64,000 bases of DNA from Streptomyces viridiviolaceus (GCF_014650995.1 NZ_BMWA01000009.1:45512-109511); one strand, 5' to 3'. Numbered from the stretch's first letter, positions 15,758 to 26,881 are shown. A program made the numbers and translations. The notes: generated from the letters alone by a model not told the origin.

Positions 15758-16462
15758 TCAGTGGCCGGCCTCGGCCTCCTGCGACGCGGCGTCGTCGGCG
15801 GGGGCGGTCGACGTGTCCGTCCCGTCGTGCGCGCCGTCCGACTCGCCCTCGGCCGGCGCTCCGGAGGTCTGGCCGTCGGCCGGCTCCCCGCTCGCCTCTC
15901 CGGTGGCCTCGTCGGCCGGGGTCGCCGACGCGCCCGGCGCGGCCGGGATCTCGCTCGGGCCCCACGAGGAGAAGTAGCTCTCGGCGGGGACGACAAACGC
16001 GCGCAGGGTCACGTCACCGGTCTTGCTGAAGCTGAAGGTGACCTTCTGGGCGTTGCCGTCCTGGATGGCCTCGCGGCTGCTGGGCAGCACCGCGGAGGCG
16101 TTGTCCTTGCCGCCGAGGACGAGGGAGCCGCCGGCCGGGACGGTCAGGCCCTTGCTGCCCTCGGCGGGCTTCAGCTCGGCGGACTTGCCGGTCCCGTCCA
16201 CCGTGATGGACTCCAGCGTCTGGTCGGTGGTGCCGGAGTTGAAGAAGGTGGCGGCGACCACGGCCGGGCCGGTCGACTCCAGGTCGGGCTGGGTGATGAC
16301 GACCGCGTTCTGGATCTTGATGTCGCCGACGGTCGTCGCCGCGTGGTCCGGCTGGATCTGCAGGGTCTGGGCGTTGTGGCCGGCGCCGCACGCGGCGAGC
16401 GAGGCGATCGAGAACGCGATGGCGGCGGCGGCGAGGGCGCCGCGTCGAAGGCTGCGGCTCAC
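15758..16462 (-). CDS. Secreted lipoprotein (DUF461/copper-chaperone-like)
   Basis: 234 residues. The signal peptide ends in a lipobox SLAAC at about residues 21-25, so the mature protein would be a lipid-anchored cell-surface protein. An Ig-like beta domain follows (about 40-165), with VVAATFFNSGTTDQTLESITVDG and TVPAGGSLVLGG, resembling PCuAC/DUF461 proteins. The putative copper Met/His ligands are not obvious. An acidic Ala/Gly/Glu-rich low-complexity tail of about 65 residues ends the protein. It is the SCO4231-type neighbour of phoP; function unproven. Confidence 0.75.
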   Translation of the reverse strand: MSRSLRRGALAAAAIAFSIASLAACGAGHNAQTLQIQPDHAATTVGDIKIQNAVVITQPDLESTGPAVVAATFFNSGTTDQTLESITVDGTGKSAELKPAEGSKGLTVPAGGSLVLGGKDNASAVLPSSREAIQDGNAQKVTFSFSKTGDVTLRAFVVPAESYFSSWGPSEIPAAPGASATPADEATGEASGEPADGQTSGAPAEGESDGAHDGTDTSTAPADDAASQEAEAGH

Positions 16463-17104
16463 GGCGGCGGCAACTCCTTGACTCGAGCGAGGCGGCGGCC
16501 ACGGAATAAAGCCGCCCTAAGTGTCTGTCAGCGGCCTTAGGTTACCGAGCCGTTCCTGGGCCGCCGCACCCGACCCTCCCCCAAGGCGGTCCGCTTCGCT
16601 CAGCAGGCGGTAGTCCCGGGGCCGCCGCCGGGTCTTCCGGCGCTCCCGCACCGGGCCACTCGGGCACGCGGTCCCGGCGCTCGGTCCTTCAGTGACAGAT
16701 GAGACTCATGAGTCACATTGGAGCCCGCACCGGTCCGTCATTCACATAAGAAGCCTTCCGCAAGAAGCCGCCCGGGGAATTTTCCGTGAAGGAATGCGCG
16801 GGCACGCGGACGGCCGCAGAATTGATCACCGAGACGCGGCTCGCGGCGCGCCGTGATCAATTCCGGATTCGTCCGGAACCCCGCCCCGGCCACCGAACGG
16901 AGTAGCGGAAGTCGCACGCCTGGAACCGGACATATGGGGATGTTCGGCCGCTCGTGTGTACCTCCGGATGCGTGTAACGTGCGCGTTTCCCCTGCCCCGA
17001 AGAGCCGCTCCGACCTGCGAATACCTTCTTCCGCTCGGCCGTCGCAGCACGTTCCTGTTGCTGTTGTCAAGCCCCGAGATATGCCCTGACCTGCGAAAAC
17101 GCCA
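16463..17104. other. Long intergenic region with nested inverted repeats
   Basis: No credible gene between the lipoprotein and carD. The 110-codon minus frame at 16738-17070 lacks codon bias and similarity. It holds a CCTAAG-N14-CTTAGG repeat (16516-16541) near the lipoprotein promoter, a 12-bp palindrome GACTCATGAGTC (16703-16714), and GAATTGATCAC-N23-GTGATCAATTC (16819-16863), which runs into TTCCGGA-TTCG-TCCGGAA (16861-16878). Base composition is less GC-rich than the flanks. Confidence 0.6.
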
Positions 17105-17133
17105 TTCAGAAGACGCCGTATCCGTGTTACCCT
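17105..17133 (+). promoter_or_regulatory. Candidate carD promoter
   Basis: TTCAGA and TACCCT are separated by 17 bp, and the predicted start lies about 20 bases before the carD ATG. The -10 fits the actinobacterial TAnnnT; the -35 is weak, as expected if CarD-type RNA polymerase stabilisation applies. This is inferred from the pattern only. Confidence 0.35.
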
Positions 17134-17161
17134 GGATAGCCACGGAAGGGGTACCTGTCAC

Positions 17162-17644
17162 ATGACGTTCAAGGTTGGCGACACCGTGGTCTATCCCCAT
17201 CACGGGGCCGCGCTGATCGAGGCCATCGAAACTCGCCAGATCAAAGGCGTGGACAAGACCTACTTGGTGCTGAAGGTCGCCCAGGGTGACCTGACGGTGC
17301 GTGTGCCAGCGGACAATGCGGAGTTCGTCGGCGTGCGTGATGTGGTCGGTCAGGACGGGCTGGACCGGGTCTTCGAGGTGCTGCGCGCGCCGTATGCCGA
17401 GGAGCCCACGAACTGGTCGCGTCGATACAAGGCAAACCTGGAGAAGCTCGCCTCCGGCGATGTCATCAAGGTCGCGGAAGTCGTACGTGACCTGTGGCGT
17501 CGCGAGCGCGAGCGCGGACTCTCCGCCGGTGAGAAGCGCATGCTCGCCAAGGCCCGCCAGATCCTGGTGAGCGAGCTGGCTCTCGCGGAGAACACCAACG
17601 AGGACAAGGCCGAGGCCCTGCTCGACGAGGTTCTCGCGTCCTGA
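17162..17644 (+). CDS. carD: CarD-family RNA polymerase-binding regulator
   Basis: 160 residues, the length of mycobacterial CarD. The N-terminal RNAP-interacting Tudor-like domain starts MTFKVGDTVVYPHHGAALIEA. The C-terminal all-helical DNA-binding domain includes NWSRRYKANLEKLASGD and LWRRERERGLSAGEKRML, with the conserved Trp that wedges into the promoter bubble. CarD binds the RNAP beta subunit and stabilises open complexes, mainly at rRNA and housekeeping promoters. It is followed by ispD and ispF, the common actinobacterial order. Confidence 0.95.
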   Translation: MTFKVGDTVVYPHHGAALIEAIETRQIKGVDKTYLVLKVAQGDLTVRVPADNAEFVGVRDVVGQDGLDRVFEVLRAPYAEEPTNWSRRYKANLEKLASGDVIKVAEVVRDLWRRERERGLSAGEKRMLAKARQILVSELALAENTNEDKAEALLDEVLAS

Positions 17645-17919
17645 CGTGCGGCAGTGCCCGCTCGGTTCACGCTGAAATGCCGCGGTGCCCGATGACGTCT
17701 CCCCGTCGCCGGGCGCTGCGGCATGTTCGTACCCGGACGCCGTCCGCAGGTCCACTTCCGACCGTCCGCTTCGAGGCTCCCCCGAACCCCGATACTGGGC
17801 GTGCCGGGCCCGGGCAGCTTGCTCGACCAGCGTCACGGAAGGGTCCGGTCAAGGCGTCGCGCCCGGCACTTCCCAGGCCATACCCACGCCAGGCCAGCAC
17901 ACAAACCTGACAGGAACCG

Positions 17920-18675
17920 ATGTCTGACGATTCGCGACCCGCACCGGCCGCGGCCGCCCGCACGGCCGTCGTCATCCCGGCCGCCGGCCGGGGCGTACGC
18001 CTCGGCCCCGGCGCCCCGAAGGCACTCCGCTCGCTGGGCGGCACGCCCATGCTGATCCACGCGGTCCGCGCGATGGCCGCCTCCCGCGCGGTCTCCCTGG
18101 TCGTCGTCGTGGCCCCGCCCGACGGTGCCGCGGAGGTCAAGAGCCTGCTCGACGCGCACGCGCTGCCTGAGCGTACGGACTTCGCCGTCGTGCCCGGCGG
18201 CGAGTCGCGCCAGGAGTCCGTGCGGCTCGGACTGGAGGCACTGCCTCCCGGCTACGACATCGTCCTCGTGCACGACGCGGCCCGGCCGCTGGTGCCGGTG
18301 GACACCGTGGACGCCGTGATCGAGGCCGTCCGCGACGGGGCCCCGGCCGTCGTGCCGGCGCTGCCGCTCGCCGACACCGTCAAGCAGGTCGAGCCGGCCG
18401 CCGTGCCGGGCGCCCCGGAGCCGGTGGTGGCCACGCCGGAACGCGCCCGGCTGCGCGCGGTGCAGACCCCGCAGGGCTTCGACCGGGCGGCGCTGGTGCG
18501 CGCCCACGAGACGGTGGCCGGCGACGTCACCGACGACGCGAGCATGGTCGAGCAGCTCGGACTCACCGTCGTCGTGGTGCCCGGGCACGAGGAGGCCTTC
18601 AAGGTCACCCGCCCCCTGGACCTGGTCCTCGCGGAGGCCGTACTGGCCCGCCGGAGGCTGAACGATGGCTTCTGA
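17920..18675 (+). CDS. ispD: 2-C-methyl-D-erythritol 4-phosphate cytidylyltransferase
   Basis: 251 residues. The nucleotide-binding loop PAAGRGVRLGPGAPKALR (about 20-37), HDAARPLV and TPQGFDRAAL are IspD signatures; VTDDASMVE provides catalytic Asp. It transfers CMP to methylerythritol phosphate in the non-mevalonate isoprenoid pathway. The ATG is preceded by AGGAA. The gene overlaps the ispF start by 11 bases, so the two MEP-pathway enzymes are coupled. Confidence 0.95.
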   Translation: MSDDSRPAPAAAARTAVVIPAAGRGVRLGPGAPKALRSLGGTPMLIHAVRAMAASRAVSLVVVVAPPDGAAEVKSLLDAHALPERTDFAVVPGGESRQESVRLGLEALPPGYDIVLVHDAARPLVPVDTVDAVIEAVRDGAPAVVPALPLADTVKQVEPAAVPGAPEPVVATPERARLRAVQTPQGFDRAALVRAHETVAGDVTDDASMVEQLGLTVVVVPGHEEAFKVTRPLDLVLAEAVLARRRLNDGF

Positions 18676-19174
18676 GACCGACCACGCCTCCCTCCCGCCG
18701 CTGCCGCAGGTCGGCATCGGCACCGACATCCACGCCTTCGAGGACGGCCGCGAGCTGTGGTGCGCCGGTCTGAAGTGGGAGGGCGAGGGGCCGGGGCTGG
18801 CCGGGCACTCCGACGCGGACGTCGTGGCGCACGCCGCGTGCAACGCGCTGTTCTCCGCGGCAGGACTCGGCGACCTGGGACAGCACTTCGGCACCGGCCG
18901 CCCCCAGTGGTCGGGCGCCTCCGGTGTGACGCTGCTGACGGAGGCCGCGCGGATCGTGCGCGAGGCCGGCTTCCGGATCGGCAACGTCGCGGTGCAGGTC
19001 GTGGGGCCCCGGCCGAAGATCGGCAGGCGCCGGGAGGAGGCGCAGGAGGTGCTTTCCGCGGCGGCCGGGGCGCCGGTGTCGGTGTCCGGGGCGACGACGG
19101 ACGGGCTCGGCTTCCCCGGACGGGGAGAGGGACTGATGGCCGTGGCCACGGCGCTGGTGGTGCGGGTGGCGTGA
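18665..19174 (+). CDS. ispF: 2-C-methyl-D-erythritol 2,4-cyclodiphosphate synthase
   Basis: 169 residues. GIGTDIHAF supplies the zinc ligands Asp and His (about 21 and 23); AGHSDADVVAHAACNALFSAAGLGDLGQHF is the family signature with the third histidine. TTDGLGFPGRGEG near the C-terminus binds the CDP moiety. It makes the cyclic diphosphate intermediate in the MEP pathway as a trimer. It overlaps ispD by 11 bases. The N-terminal 12-residue extension (ASETDHASLPPL) is usual in streptomycetes. Confidence 0.95.
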   Translation: MASETDHASLPPLPQVGIGTDIHAFEDGRELWCAGLKWEGEGPGLAGHSDADVVAHAACNALFSAAGLGDLGQHFGTGRPQWSGASGVTLLTEAARIVREAGFRIGNVAVQVVGPRPKIGRRREEAQEVLSAAAGAPVSVSGATTDGLGFPGRGEGLMAVATALVVRVA

Positions 19175-19374
19175 GCCGGGGGAGCGTGGGCGCGGCGCCC
19201 GCCGCGCCGCCGCCCCCGGACCCCGGGCTGTGCGCACCCGCCACCCGGCTCCGGCCGGCCGGAAGGGGGCCCCGGTCCCTCCGACCCGGGCCGCGCCCCG
19301 CAGGTTCGGCCGTGCGTGGGTCACGAATGCATGGACGCCGGGCCGGTGGGCCCATGGCACTGCCCGGCGCCCAC

Positions 19375-19386
19375 TACCCTGGACAC

Positions 19387-19387
<1 letters not shown>
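19375..19387 (+). promoter_or_regulatory. Leaderless promoter -10 of cysS
   Basis: TACCCT ends seven bases before the GTG start and no Shine-Dalgarno is present, the arrangement of Streptomyces leaderless genes. No convincing -35 is visible. Confidence 0.5.
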
Positions 19388-20787
<1,400 letters not shown>

Positions 20788-20812
20788 CCCACCCCGATCA
20801 CGGAAGATCGAC

Positions 20813-20840
20813 TGTGCCGCCCGGCCCTCCGGGCGGCACA
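20813..20840 (+). terminator. Hairpin behind cysS
   Basis: Perfect 12-bp stem TGTGCCGCCCGG / CCGGGCGGCACA with a CCCT loop, 25 bases after the cysS stop and before rlmB. It suggests separate or attenuated transcription of rlmB. Confidence 0.75.
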
Positions 20841-20897
20841 CTGCATAAGACACAAGGCATACGCACACTCCCGTAAGAGAGCGGAGACAGGTAACTC

Positions 20898-21839
20898 ATG
20901 GCCGCGAACAACCGCCGCATGTCCGGCAAGAAGGGCGCGCAGGTCGGCAGCGGCGGCAAGCGGCGCCGGGGCCTGGAGGGCAAGGGACCCACGCCCCCCG
21001 CCGAGATGCGCAAGGGACACGCCAAGCAGCGCGCCGCCCAGGCGAAGGCGCGCCGCGCCACGGGACGCGCGCCGCAGCGGCGCGGCGGCGGCCGCTCGAC
21101 GTCCGAGCTCGTCGTCGGCCGCAACCCCGTCGTCGAGGCGCTGCGCGAGGGCGTGCCCGCTTCCACGCTCTACGTCCAGCAGTTCATCGACAACGACGAG
21201 CGGGTGCGCGAGGCGCTCCAGCTCGCGGCCGAGCGCGGCGGCATCAACCTGATGGAGGCGCCGCGTCCCGAGCTGGACCGGATGACCAACGGGCTGAACC
21301 ACCAGGGTCTGGTCCTGCAGGTCCCGCCGTACGAGTACGCCCACCCCTCCGACCTCGCCGACGCCGCCTACGACGAGGGCGAGGACCCGCTGATCGTCGC
21401 CCTGGACGGCGTGACCGACCCGCGCAACCTCGGTGCGGTCGTCCGGTCCGTCTCCGCCTTCGGCGGCCACGGCGTCGTCGTGCCCGAACGGCGCGCGGCC
21501 GGCATGACGGCGGGCGCGTGGAAGACGTCCGCCGGTACGGCCGCCCGGACGCCGGTTGCCCGTGCCACCAACCTCACGCGCGCGCTGGAGGCGTACCAGA
21601 AGGCCGGGATCGTGGTCGTGGGCCTCGCCGCCGACGGTGAGGTCGAACTCGGCGACCTGGAGGCCCTGGAGGGACCCGTCGCCATCGTCGTCGGCAGCGA
21701 GGGCAAGGGCCTGTCGCGGCTGGTCGGCGAAACGTGCGACTTCCGGGTGCGGATCCCGATGCCGGGTGGTGCGGAGTCGCTCAACGCGGGTGTCGCGGCC
21801 GGAATCGTCTTGTACGAGGCGGCTCGGCGACGGGCCTGA
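20898..21839 (+). CDS. rlmB: 23S rRNA 2'-O-methyltransferase, TrmH/RlmB family
   Basis: 313 residues. A basic, disordered N-terminal extension of about 70 residues (GKRRRGLEGKG, KQRAAQAKARRATGR) precedes the RNA-binding domain ELVVGRNPVVEAL. The SPOUT methyltransferase domain shows motif 1 ALDGVTDPRNLGAVVRS, motif 2 AIVVGSEGKGLSRL and motif 3 IPMPGGAESLNAGVAAGIVLYEA. It uses SAM to methylate a 23S rRNA ribose (G2251-type by family). The motif 3 coding segment recurs twice behind the stop codon as tandem repeats. Confidence 0.93.
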   Translation: MAANNRRMSGKKGAQVGSGGKRRRGLEGKGPTPPAEMRKGHAKQRAAQAKARRATGRAPQRRGGGRSTSELVVGRNPVVEALREGVPASTLYVQQFIDNDERVREALQLAAERGGINLMEAPRPELDRMTNGLNHQGLVLQVPPYEYAHPSDLADAAYDEGEDPLIVALDGVTDPRNLGAVVRSVSAFGGHGVVVPERRAAGMTAGAWKTSAGTAARTPVARATNLTRALEAYQKAGIVVVGLAADGEVELGDLEALEGPVAIVVGSEGKGLSRLVGETCDFRVRIPMPGGAESLNAGVAAGIVLYEAARRRA

Positions 21840-22139
21840 CGGCCGCGGGTGCGGTCCGGCGCGGCCGTGTGAGGACGGCAGAGGGAGGGGCGTGCGACTT
21901 CCGGCCGCGCGTCCCGATGCCGGGTGGTGCGGAGTCGCTCAACGCGGGTGTCGCGGCCGGAATCGTCTTGTACGAGGCGGCTCGGCGACGGGCCTGACGG
22001 CCGCGCGGGTGCAGTCCGGCGCGGCCGTGTGAGGACGGCAGAGGGAGGGACGTGCGACTTCCGGCCGCGCGTCCCGGTGCCGGGTGGTGCGGAGTCGCTC
22101 AACGCGGGTGGCGGCGGGGATCGTCCCGTACGTGGCGGA
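21733..22139 (+). repeat. Tandem triplication of the rlmB 3' end
   Basis: Three units start at 21733, 21891 and 22051 (periods 158 and 160 bp), each beginning CGTGCGACTTCCGG. Unit 1 is the true end of rlmB plus about 50 bp downstream. Unit 2 would encode the same last 34 residues, CDFRPRVPMPGGAESLNAGV..., nearly unchanged but without a start. Unit 3 loses similarity after GCGGGTG through a 3-base deletion and substitutions. Units 2 and 3 look like fossil duplications, not genes. Confidence 0.9.
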
Positions 22140-22274
22140 CACGTCGCCGATCCTGAACGGGTGTTCGGGGTGGTAGCCCACACGGGGTGTTCCGGGCGGT
22201 CCGGACAAGTTTGACGGGGTCCGGACAGATCCGGCGGGTCAAGGCAGTGTCCTAACGACACGTCACTCGGTTAG

Positions 22275-24026
22275 ATGAGTGTGGACACCAGAACACCCCG
22301 CACACCCACGGGGGACCGCTCGTCGACGATCGACGACGCTCCCGCGCTGAGCACGGTGAAGGTGCCGAGCGATCCGGCCCAGGTGATCGTCAGTCACGCG
22401 AGCTTCCGCGTGCAGCTGGGTGCCTCCGCGCGGCGGACCCGATCCCCGCGTATCGCGCGGCACTTGAGCGCCACCCAGGACACCGCCCGTATCCCCGTCG
22501 TCGGCGCCGCCGCGGGGGCCGCCGCCACCTCGACCGGCCGCCGGCGCCCCGTCGTCTGGAGCGGCCGGTCCGACCCGGACGACACCGGCGCCCACCGGCT
22601 GCTCCAGGCGGTGCGGGCCGGAGCCGGCCGCCATCCCGAGGAGCCGGCCGCCGATGCCGGAGCCACCCAGGTCATCCCCCGCATCGCCGTCGACGGCGGC
22701 GGCCCGGGCGGCGACGGCCACACCGGGTACACCGGTTACGACCCGGGCTACGACGGCTACGACGGATACGACGGCGAACCCACCCAGCCCCTCGAGACCC
22801 CCGTCCTCGGCGCCCAGCGCGGCCCGGTCCCCGACGGGACCCGGCTGCTGCCCGCCATGCGCACCGTCGCCGGCGCCTACGACGAACCCGCCTACGTCGA
22901 CGAGGACTTCGACGCCGCCCCCGCCTACGACGACGGGTACGCGGACGAGACCGCCCCGCGCGCCAAGCGCCACGCCGCCGACGACCGGCACGCCTACCAC
23001 CCCGGCCGCCGCATGAACCTCGGCGTCGTGCTGCTGCCCCTGCGCGTCTTCCTCGGCTTCATCTCCGTCTACGCCGGCATGGGCAAGCTCTGCGACCCCG
23101 TCTACTTCGACGGCGGCGAACGCGGCTCCATGGTCAAGTGGCTCAACACCCTGCACCCCTGGGACGTCGCCGAGCCGCTGCGTCAGTTCGCCCTCGCCCA
23201 CCCCGTCGGGTCCGGACTCGTCATCGCCTTCCTCCAGGTCATCGTGGGCGTCCTGACGGTCCTGGGCTGCTGGCAGCGCGTCGCGGCCGTCATCGGCGCG
23301 GGCCTGTCCGCCGCGCTCCTGATCACCGTCAGCTGGAAGAGCGTCCCCGTCTACGACGCGCCGGACATCATCTACCTCGCCGCCTGGTCCCCGCTGATCA
23401 TCGCCGGTGCCCCCGTCTACTCCGTCGACGGCCGGCTCGCCGGCAGCGCCTGGCGTCGCCTCGGTCCCCGCGCGGACATCTGGGACCTGCGCCGCTACGT
23501 GCTGCGCCGCGGCGCCCTCATCACCTTCCTGGTCACCGGCGTCACCCTCCTCGTCGGCTCGCTGCTCGGCGGTGCCGTCCGGGACGCCGACCGGGTGGTC
23601 GTCCCCGGTCCCGGCGAGTCCCCGCGCAACGAGCTCCCCGGCTCCCCGCTCCCCGAGGAGCCGGGCGAGCGGCAGCGGACGACGCCGGAGGCCTCCTCCT
23701 CACCCAGCCAGGGTGCCTCCTCCGGCGCGGCCACCCCCTCCGCGGACGCCGCGTCCTCCCCGGGCGCGACCGAGGGCAGCAGCAGCACCGCGACCGGCAG
23801 CGCCCCCAGCCAGACCCAGGGCACCGTCGGCCAGGCTCCGCCGGAGCAGACCTCCCCGGACGAGCAGGCCCCGAGCACCAGCGCGGGACCGACCTCCGGC
23901 GGTGCCACCGCCGGTGGCGGCAGCGGCGGCGGCGGCTCGACCGGAGGCACCGGCACCGGCGGGGACGGCGGTTCCTCCTCCACGGGCCGGCCGGGCGGGC
24001 GTCTGGTGGGCGGCCTCCTGGGCTAG
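22275..24026 (+). CDS. DoxX-family membrane protein with long disordered ends
   Basis: 583 residues. The first 250 residues are hydrophilic and of low complexity, with GYTGYDPGYDGYDGYDG repeats. The DoxX-like core (about 250-430) has membrane segments LGVVLLPLRVFLGFISVYAGMGKL, VGSGLVIAFLQVIVGVLTVLG, VAAVIGAGLSAALLITVSW and a fifth helix near 425-445. The last 120 residues are Ser/Pro/Gly-rich and probably extracellular. It sits in the cytoplasmic membrane; DoxX relatives take part in thiol or oxidative stress handling, but the role here is unknown. No Shine-Dalgarno is seen before the ATG. Confidence 0.82.
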   Translation: MSVDTRTPRTPTGDRSSTIDDAPALSTVKVPSDPAQVIVSHASFRVQLGASARRTRSPRIARHLSATQDTARIPVVGAAAGAAATSTGRRRPVVWSGRSDPDDTGAHRLLQAVRAGAGRHPEEPAADAGATQVIPRIAVDGGGPGGDGHTGYTGYDPGYDGYDGYDGEPTQPLETPVLGAQRGPVPDGTRLLPAMRTVAGAYDEPAYVDEDFDAAPAYDDGYADETAPRAKRHAADDRHAYHPGRRMNLGVVLLPLRVFLGFISVYAGMGKLCDPVYFDGGERGSMVKWLNTLHPWDVAEPLRQFALAHPVGSGLVIAFLQVIVGVLTVLGCWQRVAAVIGAGLSAALLITVSWKSVPVYDAPDIIYLAAWSPLIIAGAPVYSVDGRLAGSAWRRLGPRADIWDLRRYVLRRGALITFLVTGVTLLVGSLLGGAVRDADRVVVPGPGESPRNELPGSPLPEEPGERQRTTPEASSSPSQGASSGAATPSADAASSPGATEGSSSTATGSAPSQTQGTVGQAPPEQTSPDEQAPSTSAGPTSGGATAGGGSGGGGSTGGTGTGGDGGSSSTGRPGGRLVGGLLG

Positions 24027-24059
24027 CCGCCCACGCCGGGTCACGGCCCGGCACGACGA

Positions 24060-24095
24060 CGGGGCCCCGCACGTCATCCGTGCGGGGCCCCGTTT
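24060..24095. terminator. Bidirectional terminator between DoxX and nucleotidyltransferase genes
   Basis: Perfect 14-bp stem CGGGGCCCCGCACG / CGTGCGGGGCCCCG with a TCATC loop and TTT after it on the plus strand. It lies between two convergent genes. Confidence 0.88.
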
Positions 24096-24112
24096 CGTCG
24101 ACCGTGTCGCGC

Positions 24113-24847
24113 TCAGCGGCCCTGGGCCGCCAACTCCCGTGCCGCCTCCGTCAGATCCTTCGCGGTGTCGATCGCGCGCCAGTAGGAGCCCTGCGGAATG
24201 GGGAAGCCGGCCAGCCGGCGCTCACGGGCCAGGTGCGGGAACGTCGTCCGCTCGTGGTCCCCGCGCTCCGGGAGCATCGCGGCGAACTCGGGCGAGAAGA
24301 CGTACACGCCCGCGTTGATCTCGAAGGTCGAGGGCGGCGCCTCTATGAAGTCGGTGATGTGGCCGAAGCCGTCGGTCTGCACGGCGCCCCACGGCAGGCG
24401 CGGACGGGCCAGGGCGAGGGTCGCGACGGCGTCCCGCTCGGTGTGGAAGTCGGCCATGTCGCGCAGTGAGAACCGGGTCCAGATGTCGCCGTTGGTGGCG
24501 TACCAGGCCCGGTCGGGGTGGGGCAGGTGCGCGGCGGCGTACTTCAGGCCGCCGCCGCGGCCGAGGGGCTCGGTCTCCACGACCGTGGTGACGGACAGAG
24601 GCAGATCGGCGGTCTCCAGCCACTTCTGCAGAACCTCGGCGAGGTGGCCGCACGAGATCACCACGTCCGTCACGCCCTCCTCGGCGAGCCAGACGAGCTG
24701 ATGGCCGATGATCGGAGTCCCGGTGCCCGGGATCTCGACCATCGGCTTGGGCCGGTCGTCGGTGTAGGGACGCAGCCGGGAACCCTGTCCGCCGGCCAGG
24801 ACGACGGCTTGAACGGGGCGGCGGGACGCGGCGTTCGGATCGGTCAT
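24113..24847 (-). CDS. NDP-sugar nucleotidyltransferase
   Basis: 244 residues. The signature VVLAGGQGSRLRPYTDDRPKPMVEI (about 15-39) binds the nucleotide and metal; TNGDIW provides the catalytic Asp, and NAGVYVFSPEF the sugar-binding strand. It resembles glucose- or mannose-1-phosphate nucleotidyltransferases without the C-terminal left-handed beta-helix, so the exact sugar is open. It probably supplies an activated sugar for cell-wall or glycan assembly. Confidence 0.85.
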   Translation of the reverse strand: MTDPNAASRRPVQAVVLAGGQGSRLRPYTDDRPKPMVEIPGTGTPIIGHQLVWLAEEGVTDVVISCGHLAEVLQKWLETADLPLSVTTVVETEPLGRGGGLKYAAAHLPHPDRAWYATNGDIWTRFSLRDMADFHTERDAVATLALARPRLPWGAVQTDGFGHITDFIEAPPSTFEINAGVYVFSPEFAAMLPERGDHERTTFPHLARERRLAGFPIPQGSYWRAIDTAKDLTEAARELAAQGR

Positions 24848-24907
24848 GCCCGAACTGTACGTGGCGCTCCCGGCCGGCCCGCAGTCCTGCCGCCTCGCGG
24901 CCCGCGC

Positions 24908-25378
24908 TCAGCGGTGCGCGGCCAGGACGCCCGAGGCGAAGGCGGTGTCGCAGACGGGGCGCGCGTACGACTGGGCGCGCGTCGGGCCGTACACCCGTAC
25001 CGCGGCGCGGCCGAGGGAGCGGGCGATGGACGCGCAGTGCCTGGCCAGCGACGGGCGGTCGTGGACGGCCTGCTGGAGGTGGGTGAGGGCGACGCCCGGG
25101 TCCTCCTCCTGCAGCTCGGTCAGCAGCCGGTCGCGCAGCACCTCGTGCGGGGCTCGGGCTGCCGCGGCACGCGAGGAGGTCTCGGAGGACGAGGCGTCCG
25201 ACGCGGTGAGCACCGAGTTCGAGGGGGTCCCCGACCAGTTGACTCGGGTGACGGCCAGGGTCCCGGAGAGCACCAGGACGACGGGCAGGACGAAGGCGAG
25301 GGAGCGGCCGATCCGGCGGGCGGGGCCCCGGCCGCGTCGCGTCTGTGGGGTGGCGGAGTGCTTCACGGAGTGCTTCAC
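24908..25378 (-). CDS. Single-pass membrane protein of unknown function
   Basis: 156 residues. A basic N-terminus (TRRGRGPARRIGR) is followed by one hydrophobic segment SLAFVLPVVLVLSGTLAV (about 26-43), so the rest should face outward. The external part is Ser/Ala-rich and then helical. Two cysteines near the C-terminus (HCASIAR and VCDTAF) could form a disulfide. No family is recognised; it is SCO4239-like by position. It lies upstream of the nucleotidyltransferase on the same strand, 60 bp apart. Confidence 0.65.
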   Translation of the reverse strand: MKHSVKHSATPQTRRGRGPARRIGRSLAFVLPVVLVLSGTLAVTRVNWSGTPSNSVLTASDASSSETSSRAAAARAPHEVLRDRLLTELQEEDPGVALTHLQQAVHDRPSLARHCASIARSLGRAAVRVYGPTRAQSYARPVCDTAFASGVLAAHR

Positions 25379-25518
25379 GCGAGTGAGGGTAGCGTCCGGT
25401 AATGATTTGGCGACATTTAGTCACCGGTTCGGGGGATGAAGAAGGGTGCTGAAATGGGTAGGGGGTTGACGCACACCGCTCGAAACGTCCGTTGTGCCGG
25501 GGTATTTGTCGACAACGG

Positions 25519-25550
25519 AAAGGGCCCCGCAGCAGGCTGCGGGGCCCTTC
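25519..25550. terminator. Terminator downstream of msiK
   Basis: Stem AAGGGCCCCGCAG / CTGCGGGGCCCTT with a CAGG loop. It lies between the msiK end (minus strand) and the divergent-facing membrane-protein start. It should stop msiK transcripts. Confidence 0.8.
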
Positions 25551-25609
25551 TTCGTCAACACGGGTGAATTCACCCGTTACGGGGGTGTAGGACCACGCCG
25601 GGCCGCGGT

Positions 25610-26749
<1,140 letters not shown>

Positions 26750-26852
26750 GGTGAATGGGCCCCCTTCTACCGGCAGGAACGTGCCGGACGATCCGTTGTA
26801 GGAAGGTGGTGCCACGACGGGAATCCCGTGGTGGTGTCCGTGGATGTTCACT

Positions 26853-26868
26853 TGTGGTGTAGTCCACA
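26853..26868. promoter_or_regulatory. dre-like DasR operator upstream of msiK
   Basis: TGTGGTGTAGTCCACA matches the dre consensus ACTGGTCTAGACCACT at 11 of 16 positions, with the symmetric GGT...TAG...CC core. Outer arms GTTCACT and AGTGAAC (26846 and 26871) enlarge the dyad to 32 bp, centred one base off. DasR is the GlcNAc-responsive GntR repressor. Confidence 0.65.
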
Positions 26869-26881
26869 CGAGTGAACTGGG

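Noticed and set aside
16738..17070. 110-codon minus-strand frame upstream of carD
   Set aside because: No similarity, weak codon bias and no ribosome site; it lies in a region of inverted repeats that better fits regulatory DNA.
21734..21997. 87-codon frame encoding a copy of the RlmB C-terminus
   Set aside because: It exists because of the tandem duplication; it has no start signals of its own, and its first half overlaps rlmB in another frame.
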